Origin: Agapetus fuscipes
Lineage: Eukaryota > Arthropoda > Insecta > Trichoptera > Glossosomatidae
Assembly: GCA_951799405.1 (NCBI GenBank)
Contig: OX637337.1
Location: 18,040,347-18,104,346 of the forward strand
Length of the DNA: 64,000 bases
Direction: 5' to 3'
Shown: one piece after another, positions 1 through 9,075 of the stretch
How the letters are laid out: each line of letters begins with the position of its first letter
Position numbering within the stretch: position 1 is the stretch's first letter
The notes under the pieces: generated by a model
Database searches by the model: none
What the model was told of the DNA's origin: nothing
What the model saw: the letters and a program-made list of their open reading frames with translations, nothing else
Position numbers and translations under genes: made by a program

Positions 1-360
1 AACATACAAAATTACTTTTTTCTTTAAATACTGAAGAATCTATAAACTTTACCATAAGTGTTCAGGGCAAATGGAAATATTTTGTTGTTGTTATATTTTG
101 TCAAGCATTTCTTCACGATTGGAATACTCGTATCAAAGTTGAAGTTTATTTGTAACGAGTACTCTACGCTTCTTTACTTTGTACGGAGAAACGCAAATGT
201 ACAGCAAAGTTGCGGCCACATTAATAAGTAATCGAGTTGGGGAAGTGTTCGGGAATAAGTAAGTAGGTAATGGTCTCTGCTTTGCATGTGTAATGAGAGC
301 TTAATTTATATTTTTACATGTAGCGTTGGTAACCCTTATGAGGTGATAATTTGTTTAACA
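1..360. other. no gene recognised
   Basis: AT-rich sequence with no long open frame, no RNA gene and no repeat that I could match elsewhere in the window. It ends at the poly-T run that starts the next retroposon. Confidence 0.5.
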
Positions 361-456
361 TTTTTTTTTTTTTTGTTAAGAAATCCTGTGCGGGAGACTC
401 CCTAGATTCTAAAGACTCTAGGGGTCTATGACACTTGTTGTAGTGCCGCAGAGGTG
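361..456 (-). repeat. LINE-F-type 3' tail with poly-A
   Basis: On the minus strand this reads as the last ~90 bp of the LINE-F family, ending in a poly-A run (poly-T at 361-374). It matches 6893-7020, 62910-63025 and 63697-63790 in the block around 'gcgggagactcccc'. It joins directly to the SINE-C body at about 457, so it is probably the 3' tail of one composite retroposon rather than a separate insertion. Confidence 0.65.
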
Positions 457-695
457 TACGAGCTTGGTCGTTGCTACAAAGCGCCAATACTCAAGCAAGA
501 CCCAGTTGCTGTAAGGCTGGATGGACCTTTGGTGACCGGTCATTGGTAAAGGTTTATGAATTTTTCAACCCAGCGAAGAGCACATTCGAAATATAAATGG
601 TATATTTTTGTGCTCCGCCGGGATCCGAATCCACAACCTTCCATTTACGAGTCCGAAGTGTTGCCACTACGGCCTACGGACCGGTCCATATTTCA
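457..695 (-). repeat. SINE-C copy, tRNA-headed retroposon
   Basis: On the minus strand the unit starts near 690 with a tRNA-like head: an A-box-like stretch around 'taggccgtagtggc' and a B-box-like stretch around 'gtggattcggatcc'. A ~150-bp body follows and ends at the LINE-F-like tail at 361-456. Other copies lie at 8190-8485, 61783-61975, 63785-63870 and from 63878 to the window end. No coding capacity. Confidence 0.65.
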
Positions 696-722
696 TTACT
701 TTAGCTATTTTTCTCAAAATCC

Positions 723-1095
723 TTGAAGGCTCAATGTCTCCCACATCATAATCCTCCAGGATTCTCTGTCTTGTGCCGCTTCCCTCCATCGTCCCCTTTC
801 TCCCAAGATTTCACCGTCGTCCTTGACATTGTCTGCTTACCGCATCCTGGGACGTCCGAGTGGTCTAACACCAAAGGGGACATCATCCAAGACATTTCTG
901 ATAATCCTAGAGTCCTCTTCACGTGCTACATGTCAGGCACACTGATGTCTTCTTGATTTCATTCCAGTTTGGGTCTTGATGTATGGACCTCAGCTACGTG
1001 TTGGTACGGATGCGCCACCTGTCACCCTCGGGTACAGGTCAGAGGATGCGACGAAACATTCTGTCCTCAAAGATCTGGAGATATTTCTCCTGTTT
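723..1095 (-). pseudogene. decayed LINE-B reverse transcriptase C-terminus
   Basis: Read on the minus strand, 1085 to 960 gives a degenerate match to the post-RT region of LINE ORF2 proteins (FEDRMFRRIL, then a stop, then WRIRTN). 950-724 corresponds to the 'GRPRMRW' end seen more cleanly at 23845-24080. Several stops and frame changes make it a fossil. The same terminal block recurs at 23845, 28490, 32927 and 55208, so this is a dispersed LINE 3' end rather than a host gene. Confidence 0.6.
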
Positions 1096-1168
1096 CTGAT
1101 TCAAGAATTTTTAGTCTGAATTGTGTAGAATAATCCGTATAAGAAAATATTGCGAAGGATTATATTAT

Positions 1169-1536
1169 TGCTATGATTTTAGTTGGGTTCTTTAAATTAA
1201 ATTGCAATTTCTTTTTCAAGATTTATTTTACACAATGTTGGTTTGCAATGTTCCAACTTATAGCTTTTGGTTTATCGACTTTACGTCTCAGTGTTTCAAT
1301 TGACAGTGGTCTCTCACAAAATTGCGGTCCAAATATATGCATCTAAACGGACGCCTCTCGCATATTCTGGACTCTTCTATAGTGAACCACACACTTCTGT
1401 ATTGTTCCGAATTATTCTAGTTACCAACAACTACGTGTCTGGGCACATGCATACATTTAAATTCACAGTAGACTATACTAAAAGCGGACACATACACATA
1501 AGCAAGCCACGTAATCGGGTTCATAAGTTCGTAACA
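1169..1536 (-). mobile_element. solo-LTR-like unit (LTR-1 family)
   Basis: The minus strand begins TGTTACGAAC (at 1536) and ends CATAGCA (at 1169), the TG...CA ends expected of an LTR, with AATAAA-type signals near the 3' end. It aligns over most of its length with 24561-24939 and more loosely with 39165-39482 and 37457-37739. The flanks are TTAT (1165-1168) and TTAC (1537-1540), a possible mutated 4-bp duplication. No internal retroelement coding region is attached. Confidence 0.7.
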
Positions 1537-1551
1537 TTACATTTTAAAATG

Positions 1552-4500
1552 ACCCTCACAGCTATACGTACTGCACGCATTCTGCCCGGTTTGTCTAAGT
1601 TTCCTTAAGTGTTGGAAATCTAGTAGTGAATGAAGATTTTAAGCAAGCTTTCACATGGTTTGTGAGGTTATCCGTAGATAAATTAAACAAAATCAAGATT
1701 GCATTTCAAGATTATGTTTTTACCTACGTTGGATGTTGCCCCTATCTTTTATTATATTTATTATTTTCTTTGTGCGCCTCAGTGTCGCAAGGTGAGTTCT
1801 CATATAATATTTTATAATTTTATGACATATCATTTCTATTATTTTTACATTTTAATTATGCATAATAGAAACACATCATGACTTTCAGGTTATATTATCA
1901 AAATGTACGTGGGTTACGTACTAAAACAAATATTTTTTCACAGAATGTTTTATTGAACAATTATGACATTTTACTGATTTCTGAAAGTTGGTTAAATGAC
2001 GGAATTCTGGATGGTGAGTTGTTTGATGGTCGTTATGACGTCTTCAGAAATGATAGAGACCCTCTTGACACAGGATTGTCTCGAGGAGGGGGAGTAATGA
2101 TTGCAACTCGCAGAGTGTTAAATGCTCGCCAGCGACCGGAGTGGCAGTCGGGGCTAGAATGCGTCTGGTTGACCATTCCTGGAAAATCGTTCAGGAACTC
2201 TATTGATTTACATATAGCTTGCATCTATATGATGGGAGGATCTTCTCACCAAGAAATGATGCTCAATTTTGCATCGACACTTACAAATTTACTTAATTTT
2301 TACCCTAAAGATATTTTTATTGTGGTTGGAGATTTTAATTTGCCCAATATAAAGTGGACTGAGGAAAACAACAATGATCACCTCACCCCAATTTTCTTTG
2401 AACGCCACACTGCTGAGATTTTCCTTAACTATTCTGCTACTGGTTTGGAACAGTATAATAATATTCTTAATGCTAATGGGAGAATATTGGATCTTATTCT
2501 TTCAAATACTGCTATAAAAACTATACATGCTGCTTTTCCTTTGGTTCCTGAGGACCTCCATCATCCGTCACTTGAACTGACTGCCGACCTTGTTCCCAAG
2601 AAATACTTGGTTAGTGCCCCACGCTTTACACGTCTTTTTAGGAAGGGTGATTATACTAAACTTAAAAATTTCTTGTCTAATATTGATTGGGAGCTGATTC
2701 TCAATCAGTGCGATGTGAATGACTGTGTTGATGTATTTTATAGAATAATAAATGAAAGCATTGACTCTTTTATACCCGGTAAAATGATTAATTGTAATAA
2801 GTATCCAACTTGGTTTTCAGCAGCATTGATAAAGATAATTAAAGAAAAACATAAAGCTCACAGACGATGGAGGTTAACAGGAAATCCAAGGGATTATCAA
2901 ACATTCTCCCTCTTACGTTCTCGTCAGAAACGCGTACAGGGTGAGTGTCATGCCAGGTTTATCAGATACTCAGAGCTATCCATGTCTAAAGAGCCAAAGA
3001 GATTTTGGTCATATCTCAAGGGTGTGCGAAATTCCAGTTCACTACCAAGAGAATTATTATTTGAGGGGCAAGTGGCCTCTGATGCTTGTAGTATGGCAGA
3101 TCTGTTTTCAAAATATTTTAGATCTGTTTACACTGATTTTTCTGATATCACTGATTCATCTACTGTCGCTTGTCCTCCGTCCTTTGGTGAATTGTCTACA
3201 AATCAAAATATTGCTTGTGGACTGGCGGTTACTCCCATTATGGTTTGCAAATATTTAAACACACTTGATGCTAGCAAAGGAGCGGGTAGTGATGGCATTC
3301 CTTCGTTTTTTGCTATTAGTTGCGCTAATGAACTATCACTCCCTCTGGCAATGATTTTCAATAAGTCCCTTATTACAGGTATATTTCCTGATGCCTGGAA
3401 GAGGGCGCACATAGTTCCAATACACAAATCTGGTCCTAAAACTTCTGCAGAAAACTATCGACCTATATCCATCTTACCCGTATTTGGTAAATTGTTTGAG
3501 AAGTTGATCTATGATCAAATATATCATTTACTCGTTTCTCAGCTACCCAAATCCCAACATGGTTTCCTCAAAAAAAGATCAGTCGTCTCCAACTTAGCAG
3601 TCTTCACAGATTACGTGTTTGATGAGATGGAAAAGGGTGGCCAAATTGACGTAATCTACACGGACTACTCAAAGGCCTTTGACAGGGTAAGCCATAGCAT
3701 ATTATTGGATAAACTACAAACACTTGGCGTGCATGGGAATCTGCTGCGGTGGTTTGCATCATACCTGATAAAAAGATCTCAAGCGGTTGTTCTTGGTGGC
3801 TGCAAGTCGGACTTCTTTAGTATTCCGTCTGGTGTCCCCCAGGGCTCTCACCTCGGACCGCTTCTTTACAATGTATATGTCTATGACATTGAACAGTGTT
3901 TTAATTTTACAAAATGTTTATTATATGCTGATGATACTAAAATTTACTTAGGAATTAATAGGATTCAGGACTGCATGAAGCTGCAGGATAATTTGGACAA
4001 CCTTACACATTATTGTATTAAAAACAAATTAGATCTTAATGTATCTAAGTGCCATAAGATATCTCTTACCCGCAAGACAAACCCCTTAAAGTTTAATTAT
4101 CAACTCAAGGGTGAATACCTTGACACTGTGACTGGGGTGAGGGACCTTGGTGTTTTTATGGATGCTAAATTAATTTTTGATGCCCATATTTCCTCTACCA
4201 CCGTTAAATCTTACAAAATGCTGGGATTTATTTTAAGGACCTGTGAGCCCTTCAGGGGTTCTAATGCCGTTAAGATGGCCTATTGCGCGTATGTTCGCAG
4301 TAGGCTTGAATTCGCTTCACCTATTTGGAATCCACAGTACAGTGTTTATAAGGAACAAATAGAAGCTATACAAAAGAAATTCCTAAAGCATCTAAATTAC
4401 AGGGAACATTTAACTTTTAATAATTATCATGATGCTTGCCGTCATCACGGTTTTATGTCCCTAGAAGCCCGTCGAACGCTATTAGATATGGCTTTTCTGT

Positions 4501-5022
4501 ACGATATAGTACACGGCCATATTGACTCCACCGTTCTTTGTGAGGGGCTCACTTTGCGTGTACCTACAAGGCGCACTAGGTTAAATTCACTTTTTTATAC
4601 GGGAGCGCACACTACAAATTATGCCAGGAACTCGACTTTAACGAGAGCTATGTTTTGTTATAACTCAAATTTTAATCACCTGGACATTTTTTGTTTGTCC
4701 AAAAACGCATTTCTTCAAGGGGTGCGGATGTACTACTTGAGAAAATGCAAAACTGATTGAATGGCATCCTCTTCCCCTTCCATTGTCCTTTCTATCCTAT
4801 TTTCCCAAATCTTCTCTGATAAAAACCTCCGCATTCATATTATTTTTCTTTTGTTCTTTTCGTTTGCTGTTACATTTACTGTAGACAAGCTTTTATTGTA
4901 ATTATTTTTATTTAAGAAAACTATTATTGGCCTTATATGTATTTATTATAAATCTTTACTTGTTTCATGTGTATGTGCTGTTGTTTTCTGTAATAAATAA
5001 AATAAAAAAAAAAAATATATAT
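1552..5022 (+). mobile_element. LINE-1: non-LTR retrotransposon with one intact ORF
   Basis: A probable near-complete LINE: ~325 bp of leader, an uninterrupted 960-codon endonuclease/RT ORF (1878-4760), ~250 bp of 3' UTR with AATAAA at about 4992, and a short A-rich end at 5005-5016 followed by TA repeats. No ORF1 is visible upstream. A candidate target duplication 'taaaatg' occurs at the left (about 1548-1554) and after the A-run (about 5021-5028); at 7 bp it could be chance, so the outer limits are tentative. It sits 15 bp from the solo LTR. Confidence 0.75.
1878..4760 (+). CDS. LINE-1 ORF2: apurinic-type endonuclease / reverse transcriptase
   Basis: Predicted to nick target DNA and reverse-transcribe its own RNA at the nick. 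The N-terminal endonuclease/exonuclease/phosphatase domain covers about residues 3-235, with conserved N9, E36 in ISESW and GDFN at 151-154. The late histidine motif is the variant PEDLHHPSL. The RT domain covers about 400-720: motif A D596 (TDYSKAFD), motif B SGVPQGSHLGPLL near 650, motif C YADD at 683-686. The C-terminal ~230 residues resemble the thumb and tail of jockey/CR1-type proteins. Length 960 aa is normal for this class. The ATG is the first after an in-frame TAG at 1866, and the endonuclease fold begins only three residues later, so there is no N-terminal extension. No stop or frameshift, so possibly functional. Clade not resolved by eye. Confidence 0.9.
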   Translation: MTFRLYYQNVRGLRTKTNIFSQNVLLNNYDILLISESWLNDGILDGELFDGRYDVFRNDRDPLDTGLSRGGGVMIATRRVLNARQRPEWQSGLECVWLTIPGKSFRNSIDLHIACIYMMGGSSHQEMMLNFASTLTNLLNFYPKDIFIVVGDFNLPNIKWTEENNNDHLTPIFFERHTAEIFLNYSATGLEQYNNILNANGRILDLILSNTAIKTIHAAFPLVPEDLHHPSLELTADLVPKKYLVSAPRFTRLFRKGDYTKLKNFLSNIDWELILNQCDVNDCVDVFYRIINESIDSFIPGKMINCNKYPTWFSAALIKIIKEKHKAHRRWRLTGNPRDYQTFSLLRSRQKRVQGECHARFIRYSELSMSKEPKRFWSYLKGVRNSSSLPRELLFEGQVASDACSMADLFSKYFRSVYTDFSDITDSSTVACPPSFGELSTNQNIACGLAVTPIMVCKYLNTLDASKGAGSDGIPSFFAISCANELSLPLAMIFNKSLITGIFPDAWKRAHIVPIHKSGPKTSAENYRPISILPVFGKLFEKLIYDQIYHLLVSQLPKSQHGFLKKRSVVSNLAVFTDYVFDEMEKGGQIDVIYTDYSKAFDRVSHSILLDKLQTLGVHGNLLRWFASYLIKRSQAVVLGGCKSDFFSIPSGVPQGSHLGPLLYNVYVYDIEQCFNFTKCLLYADDTKIYLGINRIQDCMKLQDNLDNLTHYCIKNKLDLNVSKCHKISLTRKTNPLKFNYQLKGEYLDTVTGVRDLGVFMDAKLIFDAHISSTTVKSYKMLGFILRTCEPFRGSNAVKMAYCAYVRSRLEFASPIWNPQYSVYKEQIEAIQKKFLKHLNYREHLTFNNYHDACRHHGFMSLEARRTLLDMAFLYDIVHGHIDSTVLCEGLTLRVPTRRTRLNSLFYTGAHTTNYARNSTLTRAMFCYNSNFNHLDIFCLSKNAFLQGVRMYYLRKCKTD

Positions 5023-5092
5023 AAAATGCGTTGTATCTCAAATTGGCCTTAAAATGAAGGGAAAAAGATGGATTCAAGGATATCTATAATCT

Positions 5093-5335
5093 ATAATCTA
5101 AGTTGCAAGGATATATTCATTTAAAGCTCTCAGATGTATGCTCACAAACCAACAAGTGTAGTTCGCGCTTACAAATGCTGAATGTGTACTTACAAATAAA
5201 ATCCAAACCTCAAATGAACATAAGCCCCACAACTTTTGCCGACCTTCCCTGAAACAGGGGTGACATTGGCAAAGTGAACCATTTTTTACAGTATGGGTGG
5301 TCAGCCTCATACCAACCTATAAGTCAAGGAATATG
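5093..5335 (-). repeat. RTE-1 tail module (TM) copy
   Basis: About 240 bp, almost identical to the 3' end of the RTE-1 copies at 47113-47358 (minus) and 18725-18965 (plus). On the minus strand it runs from GGTTGGTATGAGGCTGACC to AACTTAGATTATAGATTAT. It contains an open frame of 70 codons (5098-5310), but the same frame is broken in other copies and carries no known domain, so I treat it as non-coding. Confidence 0.85.
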
Positions 5336-6130
5336 AATAAAAAATATCATGTTCAATATTATGTACATATTTTTTCCTCGAACGTCTTCTAAAGCTTTAA
5401 ATCATCGTAGATGAGTTCACATCTACTCCTGAATGTTTAAGTAGGTACGGCATCAACTACTTGCCTTTATGGAATTTCCGTCATTGTCATTGGGTAATTG
5501 CTAATTTTAGTCATAAAGTATCTGTTATTAATTAATTATTTTTTCTGACTTAATTAAAAATTCATGGTCAAATATTAATTAAATTTCAAAGAGAAAAGTT
5601 TTTTCACGGAGTAATATTTACGACAACAAAATTCATTAATTTTTCTGCGAAGTTTTTAGCTACTTTTCGTATTCAATTAAAAATCGGATTGTTTTATTAC
5701 AACCTACGCAGATATTACGTAAAAACCTACACCTTTCATTTCTCAAACTGAAAAAATATACCAAATGAAAAGATCAAAAGAAAAATATGAAATACTCGTC
5801 TTATTATTTTCAAAAAGTAATTTTCTGGAAGGCATTAATTAATGACGTTTTCAGTGGTGAAGAGTGAAGAGTGAAGAGTGTAAATACAATTAAAAAAATT
5901 GTTTCATAAGTACGTAATTAATTTGTGGTAAAACAACTTGCTCGAATCAATGTTAGTATAAGGTGTTGAAAAAAACAAGTTACTTCTGGCATAATAAAGG
6001 AACAGTTTTTTTTAATGATGATGATGATAATGATGTTGATGTAGATTTAGTTTCATCATTCATCATCTGAAGCCGGCCATGAAAGCCTAAAAACACCTAT
6101 AGTTTTTTTTGAGTTTGCAACTTAGATTAC
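5336..6130. other. no gene recognised; short simple repeats
   Basis: AT-rich. It contains a 7-bp tandem run based on GTGAAGA near 5857-5883 and a GAT-type microsatellite near 6017-6032. Nothing coding was seen on either strand. Confidence 0.5.
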
Positions 6131-6360
6131 ATCAGTGAAGTTCACTGTATTTCAGCCATGGATAGTCAACTATATGTGAGTATTCCGATTTCCCTGGGTG
6201 TGTTTCCTGGAGCACTCAAAACACCATTTTAAAAAGTCTTATCCGTGATCGGAGAGGGCCTTTGAGGTGTGACACATACAAACACAATGCTTGCTTTCAT
6301 GTTTTCACTTCTTTGAAACATTTTTTACCATATTATGAGCCTCAAGTTCATATTTAATTG
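6131..6360 (+). pseudogene. probable LINE C-terminal remnant
   Basis: Around 6208-6245 one frame reads like the end of a LINE ORF2 (…KHHFKKSYP stop). It matches the better preserved GALKRHLYKRSYP stop at 23727-23770, and the following ~40 bases also correspond. A short decayed 3' end, with the rest unrecognisable. Confidence 0.35.
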
Positions 6361-6604
6361 AAATAGTAATTTGAAATAACTAAATATTATTAAGATCCTT
6401 CCCACGACTAATAGGTTAGTGTACACCTGGCCACCCCTTTATTTAAAAAAACGGTTAATTTTTCCAATGTCACTACTGTTTCAGAGAAATTGCTGTAAGA
6501 AATGTGTTTATTTGAGATCTAGGGGTTTCTTTTGTATCTGCGTTAACGCGAACTTACACAATATCAACTCTTGGTTACGATTATTTCAATATCTTTTCCA
6601 TATC

Positions 6605-6855
6605 TTTTCAATCATTAATCTAAGTTGCAAAGATATGCTTACATTTAAGATTCGTATAAATGCATGCTTACAAACAGACATGTGCAAGTTCGCACTTATT
6701 AATGTTGCATTGGTACTTACAAACTAAAATCGAAATCTAAAATAACAATCAGCCCTGAAACTTTTGTTTACCTTCCATGACACAGGGGTGACATTCGGCA
6801 AAGAGGACCATTTTTATACTATGGGTAGTCAGCCTCATACCGAGTATAAGTTAAT
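6605..6855 (-). repeat. RTE-1 tail module copy
   Basis: Diverged full-length copy: 'taatctaagttgcaaagata' at about 6614 through to 'gtcagcctcataccgagtat' near 6845. A clear match to the module at 5093-5335 with scattered substitutions. Confidence 0.8.
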
Positions 6856-6892
6856 AGATCATAGACGAAAAAAATAGAAAAAAACACGTAAG

Positions 6893-7020
6893 AGTTAACG
6901 CCTCACGACAGAAGCAACAACACAAGCAACACTTCTGCGGCACCCTTCCAGGGTGACATAGACCCCCAAGACTCTCAAGAATTGGGGAGCCTGCCGCACA
7001 GGACTCCTTAAAAAAAAGAG
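6893..7020 (+). repeat. LINE-F 3' end with short poly-A
   Basis: Nearly identical to 62910-63025, from 'cacgacagaa' through 'cccccaagactctcaagaat' to an A-run at 7009-7016. It is the 3' terminus of the LINE-F family whose coding end is readable at 62683-63018. 5'-truncated, with no complete ORF. Confidence 0.7.
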
Positions 7021-7535
7021 TATTAATAGAACCCAACAGCACTGTACGTTATATCTGTACAACATTTTCAGAGTTTTCCAGTAATTCTTTCAGCGCCACC
7101 AGCACCTGGATGGCTTCGTCTTACTTCCCCCTGGAGAGCCATCGTCCTCCTTCACCAAGAAACCTTAGCAACTCCTGGCCACAGCTGCCCGGAGACGTAA
7201 TCCCTGGAGGTAATTAGCTCAGGTAGGATGGAGGAAGACCTTGGAGTGCTTCCCATTCAACCGCTTAAAAGGTATTGGACCCGAATTGGTATTATCGTTG
7301 AGAAAAAAAAACCTCTTTTTACTGTGAGTAATTACATTTTTATGTGTATTTTTTTTTACTCTGAGAAAGTTATTTTTCACTAATAAGTAGTAACTTTTTA
7401 TTACCAAAAAAAATATTATATTTGTACATTTACGAAGTGAAAAATCACATAAAAAATATTTTTCAAATTTTAATTAAAATGAATCTTCACAATGTCAACA
7501 CACAAACCCTTAAATTAAAAAATAAATAAATATTA
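7021..7535. other. no gene recognised; GC-richer patch
   Basis: 7080-7260 is richer in G and C than its surroundings and reads on the minus strand as short open pieces without a recognisable domain. The remainder is AT-rich. I could not match it to another locus here. Confidence 0.4.
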
Positions 7536-7537
7536 AT

Positions 7538-7738
7538 TAATAATTTAAGTGACAAAGATATATTCAATACTCGCCCACAGGTAGACACGTGTAAGTTTAA
7601 GCTAACACATGTAAAAAATACAAATCCAAATCTCTAATCAAAATAATCACTGACACTCTTGTCGACCTTGCCTAAAAAACAGTGATATTTGCGAAGTGAA
7701 CTAATTTATACAGTATGGCTGGTCACTCACCGACGTGT
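7538..7738 (-). repeat. RTE-1 tail module copy, diverged
   Basis: Recognisable from 'aatttaagtgacaaagatat' to 'cagtatggctggtcactcac'. One of the more degraded copies of the module. Confidence 0.65.
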
Positions 7739-8189
7739 CTAAAACATACCTTCAAATAAATTGATAGACTTATTTTTTGTACTGAAAGTGATATCATTTT
7801 AAAATTGTGGCTGTTACGAAATTACTCACCAAATACCTTGCACACTTTGTCCTATGATTTCCTGATAAAATTGTACGAAATTTCACAAATTCGAGCGCTT
7901 TAAAATTCGAAACTAAGTTGCCAACTGTTTTGGTTTCATGAGCGTGTAGTTTCGCCTGGGGCGCTTTTCCAAAACAAGCGCGGGTAATTTGATTTTTGCG
8001 CGGTCCGGCAACAAAAATTTGAATATAGTTTCATTTTAGAATTTTAGAACGCGCAGCTTTGATTTCGCCCCGAGTCAAAATTGAGCTTTATTTTTAAATT
8101 ATTTTTTGAAAATTGCTTTAGTTTTAAAAAGTCGATAGCTCAGTTTGTATGGATCAAAACGCTTGCCTATACGGGCTTAATAATAAATA
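7739..8189. other. no gene recognised
   Basis: AT-rich with a somewhat CpG-containing stretch at 7940-8070. No domain, RNA gene or matched repeat seen. Confidence 0.4.
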
Positions 8190-8485
8190 ATATTAGGATG
8201 ATTTATTTGGTGAGCGCTGTTTTTGTGTGTATCACATCTCAAGAGCCCTCTGCAAGCTTGGTCGTCGCTGTAGAAAGCGCCAATTCTCAAGCAAGACCCA
8301 GTTGTTGTAAGGTTGGATGGACCTTTCAGTGACCGGTCTTTGGTAAAGGTGTATGAATTTTTCAACTCAGCGAAGAGCACATTCGAAATTTAAATGGTAT
8401 ATTTTTGTGCTCCGCCGAGATCCGAATCCACAACCTTCCATTTACGAGTCCGAAGTGTTGCCACAACGGACCGGTCCAAGATGCC
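8190..8485 (-). repeat. SINE-C copy, full-length-like
   Basis: Matches 457-695 closely from the tRNA-like head (minus strand, near 8470) through the body. Its far end differs: instead of the LINE-F-type tail it continues into 'gcgctcaccaaataaatcat' (reverse of 8195-8215), the end also seen at 61783 and 63878. Two tail types therefore exist for this SINE. Confidence 0.7.
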
Positions 8486-8680
8486 AACGACACGCGGTGT
8501 ACCTGAGCGGTAACCCATCCAAGTACTATCCGCGCCCAATGTTGCTTAACTTCGGTGATCTATGGGAACCGGTGCTTTTAACATGGTAACGTCGTTGACG
8601 TCGTTGACGGGCTTGCCTATATATAAGAATTTCCCATTACAGTGTTTATTTTTACTTGCCCTTTGAGTGATATAAAAAGG

Positions 8681-8855
8681 GAAAATCCTACCCCGATAAC
8701 AGGAAAACCCTTTCTTCAAGTGAAGTGGTTGGTGTAGCGCTGACTGACTGGCCTGTGAAACTAAATTCATCCACCCGCCACATGCGATTCCTTCGGGGAT
8801 AACACGATAATAAGTTGCATTACATATGCAGCTAAGTTGCACGTATGTATATATT
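8681..8855 (+). repeat. SINE-A 3' half
   Basis: Matches the 3' part of the tRNA-headed SINE-A seen in full at 16800-17155: an 'aagtggttggtgta' block, a 'cacatgcgattccttcgggg' block, then 'gcagctaagttgcac'. The tRNA-like head is absent. Confidence 0.65.
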
Positions 8856-8904
8856 TTGTATAAATTCTTGCAAATCGTGAGCGCAATCTTCGCGGCGATT
8901 ACTG

Positions 8905-9072
8905 TACCCCGAGTATAAAACATAGCGAAAAACTCACGTCGATTGCGTAAATCGAAAAAAATGTATGAAAGCTAAATCACTCACTATGAGTGCCGTGGTA
9001 TGTTATATACATTTACGATTTACGCAATCGAGGTGAGATTTACGATTTGAGCAATGTCTTACACTCGGGGTA
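8905..9072. repeat. 168-bp palindromic MITE
   Basis: The two arms are inverted copies: TACCCCGAGTA at 8905 pairs with TACTCGGGGTA-type sequence ending at 9072, and 'cgattgcgtaaatcg' (8940-8954) pairs with 'cgatttacgcaatcg' (9016-9030). CTG flanks both ends (8902-8904, 9073-9075), a possible 3-bp duplication. No coding capacity. Its outer bases resemble those of the elements at 26938 and 28965. Confidence 0.7.
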
Positions 9073-9075
9073 CTG

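Noticed and set aside
1267..1608. A 113-codon plus-strand frame.
   Set aside because: It lies across the solo LTR at 1169-1536, which runs on the other strand; the matching copy at 24561 lacks the frame.
1878..4760. LINE-1 ORF as a domesticated host gene.
   Set aside because: It has LINE-type 3' UTR, A-tail and full endonuclease-RT layout; nothing shows host-type exons beyond the speculative intron signals.
5098..5310. A 70-codon frame, nearly identical at 18745-18957 and 47125-47337, that could look like a small conserved gene.
   Set aside because: It is the translation of the RTE-1 tail module, which also occurs in about 20 decayed copies where the frame is broken. It lies in a LINE 3' UTR and has no domain.
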